Shown one piece after another: positions 1-6,907 of a DNA stretch of 12,215 bases (position 1 is its first letter; each line of letters begins with the position of its first letter). The notes beneath the pieces were generated by a model. It ran no database searches. It had not been told where the DNA came from and saw only the letters and a program-made list of their open reading frames with translations. The stretch is from Chitinivibrionales bacterium. Lineage in GTDB: Bacteria > Fibrobacterota > Chitinivibrionia > Chitinivibrionales > WJMI01. The translations under genes and the position numbers were made by a program. The DNA lies in NCBI GenBank assembly GCA_014729595.1, contig WJJU01000366.1:1-12215 (forward strand), read 5' to 3'.

Positions 1-1740
1 ATTAGTACAGAGATTCATCACGACTTGGTGTATTTGTGTCGGATCGGCGAGCACGAGATCACGCTCCGTCAAGACCTCGTGCCGAATAGTGATGGTAGAG
101 GGCAGCGAGGCACGCAACAGCTTAAGTGCCTCTTTGACAACCGGAGAAACGCGGAGCGGACTCTTATCTTGTTCACGTTGCCGGCTGAAAGCAAGTATTT
201 GACTCACAAGGCTACGCGCGCGGTTGGCGGCCTGCATCACTTGCTCCAAATAGTGGTGTTGAACCGTTTCGCTTTCGGGAACAAGGCGTTGCATGAGTTC
301 GGCGTATCCGAGAACCGGCATTAGAATATTGTTGAAATCGTGCGCGATACCCCCCGCCAGCGTCCCGATTGCCTCCATTTTCTGCGCCTGGCGCAAACGA
401 CGCTCGTTATGTTCAAGTTCCTCTTTGAGCGTATTGTCGCGCACGATCATGACCCATGAAGGACCGGAAACAATTTCCGATTTCACCGGCGTTACCACCA
501 GCTCCGCCGGAAAACGTGTTCCATCCTTGCGGCGCATGCGAAACTCACCCCGCATATAGCCTTTGGCGTTGATCGACAGAGGGACAATTTTCTCGAATGT
601 CTCCGCCGCCCGGTGATCGGGAAGTAGAATTCCGGCCGATTGCCCTATCATTTCCTCCGTTTGGTAGCGGAACATATCGGCGGCCGCGCGGTTAATTTTG
701 GCAATCCGCTGATCACCACTCTCGACAAGCAGCAGCGCATCCCGCATACTCGAAAAGATGTTGGTCATTAGTTCCGAAGATTGTCGAACGGCGGTTTCGG
801 CCGCGCTGCGCCTCGCCACTTCGCACTCCAATTCTCCGTTCTTGCGGGAAATTTCGGCGGTCTTGAGTTTTACCTGCCTTCGTAAGACCAACGCACCGGC
901 ACCAACCAAAAGAAGTAAACCGGACGTTATCCCCAGCCCGTACAGCAAAGCGGCTGGGACCTGCGTTTCTTCAATAACACCGAGGATTCGGTCAAGCTCC
1001 TGATAATATTCCGAACGCGTATCCCGTTTGAATGCCGCCAAATGGTAATCCAGAACCGAGATTACATCGGCATGACCTTCCCCGTGAACGGCGAAACGCA
1101 AATCAACCGGCGAAAATATGATCGGCGTTCGCTGTACTTGGTGCTTTTTTTCATGAAGTGCACCGTACAGCCGATCGACAATCCCCACATCGATCCAGCC
1201 GTCCGTTACGCCCGCAAAAACCTGATTATAGTCGTTGAACTCAACGAACGTGCACTCCATATCGAACTTACGGATAGTCGAACGAAGATTTTGATTGTAC
1301 GGATCGTCCCGTACGACCCCAATCACTTTGCCGGCCAGATCGAGCAGCGACTGCACGTTCGATTTATCCGGTGCATAGACATTGGCCCAGGTGGAAATCA
1401 CCGTTTCGCGCGTAAAAGTAAATCGCTCGGCCGCCTCGCGTGAATACGAAGCGGCCAATGCCAAGTCCACTTCGTAATTCGCCAATCGATCCAACCCTTC
1501 GGTCATAGTACCCGGAACATATTCGATCGCCCACCCCTCCCTCATTGCCATTTCTTCAAGCAACGATATGAACAAACCACCGTCATGAAGCTCGTCGCTT
1601 ACCGCACGGCATAGCGGATAGAAATCGTATGTAGCCACTTTAAGTGTCATGGTGGCGCTGTCCGGCCCCGAGGAACGTACCGGCACCGTACAAAACGCAA
1701 CCACCAGAATAATACTTATCAGACGGGTAAGCGAGAACAT
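1..1740 (-). CDS. Sensor histidine kinase with periplasmic solute-binding domain and PAS domain (C-terminus cut by window edge)
   Basis: The first 580 residues of a membrane sensor kinase are visible; the frame is open to base 1. A signal peptide (about residues 1-23) is followed by a periplasmic domain of the SBP_bac_3 type (about 31-250, beginning LKVATYDFYPL and containing GLDRLANYEVDLALAASYSRE). One membrane helix follows (about 261-285), then a PAS domain (about 325-445) and a HisKA domain with the H-box GGIAHDFNN, whose phospho-accepting histidine is H467. The visible part ends in the N-box (MNLCTN, 575-580), so the rest of the ATPase domain lies outside. By family knowledge it should bind a ligand in the periplasm and autophosphorylate in the cytoplasm; whether a receiver domain is fused cannot be seen. 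Its ATG shares one base with the stop codon of the upstream pstS gene (TGATG), and no good ribosome binding site is at the right distance, so translation is probably coupled. The ligand is unknown; the neighbour makes phosphate or a phosphorus compound a reasonable guess only. Confidence 0.9.
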   Translation of the reverse strand, partial: MFSLTRLISIILVVAFCTVPVRSSGPDSATMTLKVATYDFYPLCRAVSDELHDGGLFISLLEEMAMREGWAIEYVPGTMTEGLDRLANYEVDLALAASYSREAAERFTFTRETVISTWANVYAPDKSNVQSLLDLAGKVIGVVRDDPYNQNLRSTIRKFDMECTFVEFNDYNQVFAGVTDGWIDVGIVDRLYGALHEKKHQVQRTPIIFSPVDLRFAVHGEGHADVISVLDYHLAAFKRDTRSEYYQELDRILGVIEETQVPAALLYGLGITSGLLLLVGAGALVLRRQVKLKTAEISRKNGELECEVARRSAAETAVRQSSELMTNIFSSMRDALLLVESGDQRIAKINRAAADMFRYQTEEMIGQSAGILLPDHRAAETFEKIVPLSINAKGYMRGEFRMRRKDGTRFPAELVVTPVKSEIVSGPSWVMIVRDNTLKEELEHNERRLRQAQKMEAIGTLAGGIAHDFNNILMPVLGYAELMQRLVPESETVQHHYLEQVMQAANRARSLVSQILAFSRQREQDKSPLRVSPVVKEALKLLRASLPSTITIRHEVLTERDLVLADPTQIHQVVMNLCTN

Positions 1741-2774
1741 CAGTAAATACGTTTCCCCTTATACGTGATCGATCGGATCAGTTTTTCGGAGCGCTTTATC
1801 GCCGCCGAGGGGAGCGGAGCGTAGAGCATCATGTTATTATGCTCCTGTCCATCATGTACGGCCCACCAAAGAAGCTTTCCCAGTTCACGGGCTCGCGCAA
1901 GGCTTCGTCCTCCATAGTTCTGCTCACGATAGACAATCAGATAGGTAAAACTTGTAATGGGGTACCCCAGGGGAGCGGGCGTATCAATCAAACTCACACG
2001 CGCGTCTTTCGGTATGGCAACATCCGCCGCGGCGGTTACCGCTTCAATTGTCGGATCTATGAATTTACCCGCTCGGTTCATGATGGCCGCGACGGGCAAA
2101 TCATTATCCGATGCATACGTGAGTTCAATATAACCGATGCTCCCGGCGATTTTTTTCACAAACGCCGCCACCCCCGGGTTCCCTTCAACACCAATACCCA
2201 CCGGCCATCGCACGGTCTTGCCGTAGCCTACGTCATGGGCCCATTCGGAACACACTTTAGCCAAATAATGAGTAAACACATGGGTGGTACCACTCCCCTC
2301 GGAGCGATGAACAACCGTAACGTTCAGATCGGGAAGCTCCACGCCCGGATTGGCGCGCGCGAGTCGTCGGTCCGACCAATTTTTGATGTCCCCGCCAAAG
2401 AGTTTCGCAAGCAGCTCCGGCGTAAAACAAAGCGTCGGGACACCGGGAATATTGTAGGTAACAACCACCGCACCTACACAGGTCGGCACGTGAAGTATAT
2501 CTCCTTCAAATGATTCGAGATCGGGATCGGCCAAAAACGCATCGGTGGCGCCAAAATCGACGGCGCGCTCACGTAAGCGGCGGATTCCCCCGCTTGAGCC
2601 CGAAGGCTCGTAAATAATGCGCGTACTATGATCCTTGCGATAAATACTGAACCACTTCTTATAAAGTGGAAGCGGGAAGGTCGCACCGGCTCCGGTAAGG
2701 ACAATATCCCCCGACGCACACGCGATCATCACCGTGAGCAAAACCGGAAGCATTCGCTGTCGTACTAGCCCCAT
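1740..2774 (-). CDS. pstS: Phosphate ABC transporter substrate-binding protein PstS
   Basis: A 344-residue periplasmic phosphate-binding protein, the usual length for PstS. The N-terminus is hydrophobic (about 8-21). C19 could be a lipoprotein cysteine, but the lipobox (M-I-A-C) is not ideal, so ordinary signal-peptidase cleavage is also possible. Family signatures are clear: GAGATFPLPLYKKW (28-41), SGSSGGIRRL (58-67), VDFGATDAFL (72-81, with the D78 that in E. coli PstS selects for protonated phosphate), VVHRSEGSGTTHVFTHYLAK (154-173, with R157, S161, G162 and T163 at the phosphate-binding positions) and a GNPGVAAFVKKIAGSIGYIE stretch further on. The start is supported by AGGA six bases upstream. 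No pstC, pstA, pstB or phoU is visible; the next gene in the unit is a sensor kinase. A Pho-box-like repeat lies 46-84 bp upstream of the start, so expression is probably induced by phosphate starvation. Confidence 0.95.
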   Translation of the reverse strand: MGLVRQRMLPVLLTVMIACASGDIVLTGAGATFPLPLYKKWFSIYRKDHSTRIIYEPSGSSGGIRRLRERAVDFGATDAFLADPDLESFEGDILHVPTCVGAVVVTYNIPGVPTLCFTPELLAKLFGGDIKNWSDRRLARANPGVELPDLNVTVVHRSEGSGTTHVFTHYLAKVCSEWAHDVGYGKTVRWPVGIGVEGNPGVAAFVKKIAGSIGYIELTYASDNDLPVAAIMNRAGKFIDPTIEAVTAAADVAIPKDARVSLIDTPAPLGYPITSFTYLIVYREQNYGGRSLARARELGKLLWWAVHDGQEHNNMMLYAPLPSAAIKRSEKLIRSITYKGKRIY

Positions 2775-3084
2775 CCTTATTCCTGAAACGAGCTATAGAA
2801 GGCACAAACATTTCTAAAATATGACCGTAGTGTTAGGTTTTTATGAAGATTGTGTTAGCATTGGCATTTTCTCACCTGTTCCCGCAACTCATGCACCGAT
2901 TTGGGCGAGTTGCTTTCCCTTCAGTCCGCTTTTCTCTATTATTGCATATCGGACTTACCGATTGCATGCTTGAGCCGCCGCGTTCGAAAAAGGTGGTGGA
3001 AAAAGAAAAACGAGTTTTTCGGGCAAAATTTCCGAATAAGACCCTTCGGCCGAACGGTGCTTGGCACACAAGTATCTTTAAGAC
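2775..3084. other. Divergent intergenic region between pstS and the diguanylate cyclase gene
   Basis: This 310-bp gap holds the pstS ribosome binding site and Pho-box-like repeats on its left side. On the right side, reading plus, there is a TATTAT -10-like hexamer at 2937-2942 with only a weak upstream element, an A/T-rich small hairpin (GAAAAA, loop CGAG, TTTTTC; 3006-3021) and a perfect 10-bp palindrome TTCGGCCGAA (3046-3055) that could be an operator. Open frames crossing the gap (for example from 2843 or 2901) run into the cyclase gene out of frame, have no family signature and are not called. No riboswitch (including the c-di-GMP GEMM type) was recognised. Confidence 0.6.
2820..2858 (-). 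promoter_or_regulatory. Candidate Pho box: four half-sites at exact 11-bp spacing upstream of pstS
   Basis: Read on the minus strand towards pstS there are four 6-mers: CTAACA (2853-2858), TTCATA (2842-2847), CTAACA (2831-2836) and GTCATA (2820-2825), each starting exactly 11 bp after the last. Three of the resulting junctions match the E. coli pattern of TCA-containing half-sites followed by AT-rich spacers (TTCATAAAAAC, GTCATATTTTA), and the CTAACA units resemble the TTAACA-type half-sites of Bacillus PhoP. The spacing, the orientation and the position before a pstS gene all fit a response-regulator (PhoB/PhoP) site. A possible -10 is TCTATA at 2794-2799, but it lies 20 bp beyond the last half-site, so the exact promoter is uncertain. 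Confidence 0.7.
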
Positions 3085-4326
3085 ATGTCCGCCGCAAAGA
3101 TTCGTTGGGGTTTATTGGTTTTTTTGTTTTCGGCCGTGCTGATCGGGACTGCTTTCGCACTCCTGCTCAGATACCCGTCGACGGCGTTTCCGCGGTTATA
3201 CGATCGTGTGTTGCCAACTCTTGGGATGATATTCGCCGGGATATCGCTGGTAGCCGGTCATTTCTCGTATCCGCGAGTGCATAACCTGAAGGTTTACTGC
3301 GCGGGGTACTTGACCGGCATGCTTTCATTGGCGTATTTCGCTCTCGCCCTGCACCCTACGCGTCGACCGGAGCTGGTATCGATACTCCTGCTCGTGAGTT
3401 TCGCCAATCTGCTTATTGTACTCGCGGTTCCATCGTACGTCAAATATCGCGTTGCTCGGGCATTCACGCTTTGGCTCGTCACGGTCGAACTCCTGGCTTT
3501 CTTATTTTTCCGGTATGTCCCCGACACCACCGCCTGGGCGGGTTATAGCGCCGAGCCTCATTTGTTTCACGCCACCTCCTGGTCTATTCTCATCTGGCTG
3601 GGAGTCGCGGCCGGACTCAGCGTTTGGAGAGTGCGCAATGAGTTTCATCTGGGCGGGGTCCTTTTGGGTCTTGCTCTTATTGAGGGGTTCGCCTGGTTGA
3701 GTCCGGCCCTTACCTCTTTGGCGACTGACTATGAACTTCTATTATTCGTTGCCGCACCGCTCTATCTTAATATCGGCATTCTGGTTCATTGGTTGTCGCG
3801 CATGGAGCACCGGATATCCTACGATCCGCTGCTTCATATCTACAACCGCAACTATTGTTCGACGGTCATAACCGAACAATCCAATTTGAATACGTCCTCA
3901 CCGCTGGGAGTGGCCATGATCGACATAGACCATTTTAAAAAGGTGAACGACAGTTACGGGCATGAAGCGGGTGATCAGGTGCTTCACGCGGTTGCCCAAA
4001 CGATTCTCCGCGAGGTAGTGCCCAACGGCGTCGCCTGCCGATACGGTGGTGAAGAAATCATTGTTTTCTTCCCTAAAATGGCCACCAAAGAGGTAATTCC
4101 GTTGGTGGAGAATGTCCGCGCGGCGGTAGAGCGGCTCAAGGTGCCGACACGACGAAAAAAGCTTACGGTAACGGTCTCATGCGGCGTTTCTCATAGGTCC
4201 GACAATGCACAGAGTGTTATCGACGTAATCCACACCGCCGATAAGGCGCTGTACCGGGCCAAAAAGGGAGGACGCAATCAGGTGAAAACCGGGAAAACGG
4301 CATCATCCGGAGGCAGGAAACGATAG
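3085..4326 (+). CDS. Membrane-bound diguanylate cyclase (multi-pass sensor region plus GGDEF domain)
   Basis: A 413-residue protein predicted to make cyclic di-GMP from two GTP at the inner face of the membrane. Residues 1-240 contain about eight hydrophobic segments (roughly 8-28, 41-61, 70-89, 96-114, 122-142, 160-180, 188-208, 213-235), an unassigned multi-pass sensor region. The GGDEF domain spans about 241-405: YDPLLHIYNR (246-255), the metal and substrate motif IDIDHFKKVND (279-289, with D280), GHEAGD (292-297) and the signature GGEEI (321-325), an accepted variant of GGEEF, so the enzyme is probably active. The product-inhibition I-site (RxxD five residues before GGEEF) is absent; those positions read VPNG. 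An in-frame TAA just upstream makes this ATG the earliest possible start, although the ribosome binding site is poor. It heads the plus-strand run, 63 bp before a glycosyltransferase gene, a plausible but unproven c-di-GMP target. Confidence 0.93.
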   Translation: MSAAKIRWGLLVFLFSAVLIGTAFALLLRYPSTAFPRLYDRVLPTLGMIFAGISLVAGHFSYPRVHNLKVYCAGYLTGMLSLAYFALALHPTRRPELVSILLLVSFANLLIVLAVPSYVKYRVARAFTLWLVTVELLAFLFFRYVPDTTAWAGYSAEPHLFHATSWSILIWLGVAAGLSVWRVRNEFHLGGVLLGLALIEGFAWLSPALTSLATDYELLLFVAAPLYLNIGILVHWLSRMEHRISYDPLLHIYNRNYCSTVITEQSNLNTSSPLGVAMIDIDHFKKVNDSYGHEAGDQVLHAVAQTILREVVPNGVACRYGGEEIIVFFPKMATKEVIPLVENVRAAVERLKVPTRRKKLTVTVSCGVSHRSDNAQSVIDVIHTADKALYRAKKGGRNQVKTGKTASSGGRKR

Positions 4327-4389
4327 GCGGTATTGCTCCGCTATCGGGGGAGAGTGTATTTTTGGGCACCGCAATAGGGGGAAACATAA

Positions 4390-5607
4390 TTGGCAATTCA
4401 CGCATTTCTTGGCGGTAACATGTTAACAGTAATTCTTCTTGCCGTAGCCCTTGGTACGGTGATAATCGTGCTGGTGTCTACAGTGTTCGCGGCTTTTTAC
4501 CATCGATCATTGTACGACAAATTCTACCGGTCTCACTACGACACCACTTTCAAGCCGCGATGTACCGTCGTCATTCCCTGCAAGGGGGTTGTACGCGGAT
4601 TGCGTGAGAATCTGGCATCATTCCTTAAGCTCGATTATCCCGATTACGAGGTGATCTTCGCCGTGGAGTGCCGGGATGACGAAGCGGTGCCGATTATAGA
4701 AGGCCTCGTGGCGACATCGGATCGTGCGCGTCTCGTAGTGGCCGGTCTCAGCAGCTCATGCGCGCAAAAAAACTACAACATGCTGGCGGCAATCAAGCAG
4801 GCGAATAATCCGGAAGTATATGTTTTCGCCGATGCCGACATCGGGCCCGAGCCTCATTGGTTGCAAGAATTGGTTCTGCCGTTATCCAGTCAAAAAGTAA
4901 CGGCGACAACCGGGTTTCGTTGGCAATATTCGGCAAACGGTAAGCTGGGCGAACAGATACATTCATACATGAACAACATGATTTACGTGTTTTTCAGCAT
5001 CGCCTGCTACGCGGCCGGTGTTGGCCTGTGGGGCGGATCGATGGCGATCCGGCGGAAGGATTTCGAAGAGTTGGGTGTCGCTAAGCGATGGGGCGAGACG
5101 GTAGTCGACGACATAAGCCTCTCTCAGCTTACGATGAAGCATTCACGAAAAACGATACTGGTGCCCTCGTGCGTAGTCAGTACCGATGATGCCTTGCCGT
5201 CCGTTCGCCTGGGAACACGCTGGCTTGAGCGTCAGGCAATGTTTTTAAAAGCTTATCACACGGGAACATGGGCCTTGCTGGTGAGCGCGGTGGCGGTGTG
5301 TTTAGGCTTGGTGCTTTGGCTGCCGGGAGCCCTCTTGGTAAGCGGCATTTCCGATTGGTCCTTTATGAGCATCGGCGGCGGGGCTTCGCTGGTATTGGTT
5401 GCGGGTGTAATGCTTACGACGCTTTTGCATCCGATGCTTGGTGAAAATCCGACATTCGTGCGTTTTGTGTTGTTGCAGCCGCTGTCCTTCTTTTGGCTTT
5501 TGGTGGGAATACTCAAGACGCCCTTCACGCACACGGTCATTTGGAGTGGGGTCAGGTACCGCTTGACTCTCTCGGGCAAAGTGGCGTCGATCGACCGAGG
5601 GGGCTGA
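4390..5607 (+). CDS. Membrane glycosyltransferase, family 2 (ceramide glucosyltransferase/HpnI-like)
   Basis: A 405-residue inner-membrane glycosyltransferase with one N-terminal helix (about 11-37), a cytoplasmic GT-A domain and about three C-terminal helices (roughly 293-316, 322-344, 354-374). The order of motifs fits the processive or lipid-linked GT2/GT21 type: CTVVIPCKG near the start of the catalytic domain, acidic pair D96-D97, the metal-binding DAD (148-150), WGGSMAIRR, the catalytic VVDDIS (238-243) and GTRWLERQ (275-282), related to the (Q/R)xxRW motif. By family knowledge it transfers a sugar from a nucleotide sugar to a lipid or growing glycan; donor and acceptor cannot be read from sequence. 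The start chosen is TTG at 4390 because AGGGGG stands eight bases before it; an in-frame ATG at 4420 has a weaker GGCGG site and would also keep the first helix. It ends two bases before purN. Confidence 0.88.
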   Translation: MAIHAFLGGNMLTVILLAVALGTVIIVLVSTVFAAFYHRSLYDKFYRSHYDTTFKPRCTVVIPCKGVVRGLRENLASFLKLDYPDYEVIFAVECRDDEAVPIIEGLVATSDRARLVVAGLSSSCAQKNYNMLAAIKQANNPEVYVFADADIGPEPHWLQELVLPLSSQKVTATTGFRWQYSANGKLGEQIHSYMNNMIYVFFSIACYAAGVGLWGGSMAIRRKDFEELGVAKRWGETVVDDISLSQLTMKHSRKTILVPSCVVSTDDALPSVRLGTRWLERQAMFLKAYHTGTWALLVSAVAVCLGLVLWLPGALLVSGISDWSFMSIGGGASLVLVAGVMLTTLLHPMLGENPTFVRFVLLQPLSFFWLLVGILKTPFTHTVIWSGVRYRLTLSGKVASIDRGG

Positions 5608-5609
5608 AC

Positions 5610-6230
5610 ATGAAATGTGCCGTCTTTGCTTCGGGCGGAGGTACCAATTTCCAGTCGCTTCTCGACAAGAAGATATCCGGCGACCTGCATGTGTCCTTTG
5701 TGCTCGTGGTGAGCAATAACAGCAGAGCGGGGGCATTGGAGCGTGCTCGCAAGCACGGCATACCGACACTCCATATTTCACCTTCACATTTCGAACTCGA
5801 AGCAGACTATACGAAGCGTTTGGCGACGGCGCTCCGCGAGCATGAAGTGGATCTGATTATCCTTGCCGGGTACATGAAAATGATCCCCGCCGCGATCGTC
5901 CGAGAGTATCGCAATCGTATTATAAACATTCATCCGGCGTTACTGCCGGCGTTTGGCGGTAAGGGGCTCTACGGTTCACGGGTTCATTGCGCCGTACTGG
6001 AATATGGAGCTAAAGTGACCGGTGTGACGGTGCATTTTGTGGATGAGCACTACGATCACGGTCCGGTTATTCTTCAGCGCACTACGGAAGTCCGTGACGG
6101 GGATAATCCCGAGACACTTGCGGCACGTGTGCTTGCGTTGGAGCATGACAGTTACTGGCGTGCCATAGAGGCCGTGGCAAACGGCGCCGTCACCGTCGAG
6201 GGGCGTCGAGTCTACGGAATCGCAAAATGA
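5610..6230 (+). CDS. purN: Phosphoribosylglycinamide formyltransferase (GAR transformylase)
   Basis: A 206-residue, cytosolic, folate-dependent enzyme of purine synthesis that transfers a formyl group from 10-formyl-tetrahydrofolate to glycinamide ribonucleotide. Family signatures are complete: ASGGGTNFQSLL (7-18) binding the ribonucleotide phosphate, SNNSRAGALERA (35-46), LAGYMKMI (85-92), the catalytic INIHPALLPAFGGKG (105-119) with N106 and H108 at the same numbers as in E. coli PurN, and VTVHFVDEHYDHGPVILQ (139-156) with the catalytic aspartate D149. The start at 5610 was chosen over a longer in-frame ATG at 5493, which lies inside the glycosyltransferase gene; GAGGGGG precedes 5610 by seven bases and the protein then begins exactly as the family does. 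It sits apart from any other purine gene and overlaps rnhB by four bases (ATGA). Confidence 0.97.
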   Translation: MKCAVFASGGGTNFQSLLDKKISGDLHVSFVLVVSNNSRAGALERARKHGIPTLHISPSHFELEADYTKRLATALREHEVDLIILAGYMKMIPAAIVREYRNRIINIHPALLPAFGGKGLYGSRVHCAVLEYGAKVTGVTVHFVDEHYDHGPVILQRTTEVRDGDNPETLAARVLALEHDSYWRAIEAVANGAVTVEGRRVYGIAK

Positions 6231-6859
6231 GTTCGACCGATCGATATCTGTTCGACCGAATGACTGCCGAAGCATGCGGCGGCCATGTCGCAGGGGTGGA
6301 TGAAGCGGGAAGAGGGCCGCTTGCGGGGCCGGTGGTGGCGGGTGCGGTTATTCTTGATTCCTCCCGGCCAATCGACGGTATTGATGATTCGAAGAAGCTG
6401 TCTCATACTCGACGCGAGACGCTTTACGACAAAATAGTGAGCGAAGCGGTGGCCTGGGCTGTTGCGGAGGCCTCGCCGGCGGATATCGATCGCCTCAATG
6501 TGCTCGGCGCCACTCATCTTGCGATGCACAAAGCGCTCGAATCGCTCAAGACGCCGTGGGTAACGGCTCTGGTCGACGGGAACCGGCCAATCGGAGCCAT
6601 CGCTTCGGCACGACAAAAAACCGTGGTAGGCGGCGACGGGATCAGCGCATCAATCGGCGCGGCCTCTATTGTCGCAAAGGTAACGCGTGACCGCATCATG
6701 ATGTTATATGATCGGGAGTATCCTCAGTATCTTTTCAAGAAAAACAAGGGATATCCCACCCGAGAGCATCGTGAAGCAATCGTTCATCATGGGCTCTGCC
6801 CGATACATCGCAGGAGTTTTTGCTTACATTTGACATCCCGGGTTCGCCTGCCGCTATAG
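6227..6859 (+). CDS. rnhB: Ribonuclease HII
   Basis: A 210-residue, cytosolic nuclease that cuts RNA in RNA/DNA hybrids, including single ribonucleotides embedded in DNA. The four metal-binding acidic residues of the family can be placed: D25 and E26 in GVDEAGRGPLAGPVVAGAV (23-41), D117 in LVDGNRP, and D155 in ASIVAKVTRDR (146-156). Also typical are DDSKKLS (53-59) and the C-terminal block KGYPTREHREAI with CPIHRRSF. The length is normal for type 2 RNase H. It starts within the purN stop codon (ATGA overlap), so the two are translationally coupled. The usual rnhB neighbours (rplS, trmD, yraN) are not in the window. Confidence 0.97.
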   Translation: MSSTDRYLFDRMTAEACGGHVAGVDEAGRGPLAGPVVAGAVILDSSRPIDGIDDSKKLSHTRRETLYDKIVSEAVAWAVAEASPADIDRLNVLGATHLAMHKALESLKTPWVTALVDGNRPIGAIASARQKTVVGGDGISASIGAASIVAKVTRDRIMMLYDREYPQYLFKKNKGYPTREHREAIVHHGLCPIHRRSFCLHLTSRVRLPL

Positions 6860-6860
6860 C
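6830..6860 (+). promoter_or_regulatory. Possible internal sigma-70-type promoter before the DUF1015 gene
   Basis: A perfect -35 hexamer TTGACA (6830-6835), inside the end of rnhB, is followed after 19 bp by TATAGC (6855-6860). The predicted transcript would start near 6867, about 40 bases before the GTG start of the next gene. The spacer is longer than the preferred 17 bp and the -10 is only partly matched, so this is tentative. It falls at the only sizeable break (48 bp) in the middle of the gene run. Confidence 0.3.
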
Positions 6861-6907
6861 GTGAGCAAAAGACGACATTCTTTGACATCAGAGAAAGGAC
6901 CATTACC

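Noticed and set aside
1839..2513. A 224-residue open frame antisense to pstS
   Set aside because: It is a shadow of the clear PstS frame; its translation shows no domain or natural composition.
3061..3078. TTGGCAC just before the cyclase gene, resembling the -24 part of a sigma-54 promoter
   Set aside because: The -12 GC at the required spacing is absent (TC instead), and the site would leave almost no leader before the ATG at 3085.
2843..3284. Two overlapping plus-strand open frames across the pstS/cyclase gap
   Set aside because: They overlap the cyclase start in other frames, have no family motif and no convincing ribosome binding site, and cover the Pho-like repeats.
4327..4389. Possible terminator or switch between the cyclase and glycosyltransferase genes (GCGGTATTGC against ACCGCAATA)
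   Set aside because: The complementary arms are short, about 34 bases apart and have no uridine run after them; read-through seems likely.
6829..6889. TTTGACATC occurring twice, 52 bp apart, around the rnhB end
   Set aside because: A 9-mer repeated once at this distance is expected by chance in a window this size; only the first copy has a possible -10 after it.
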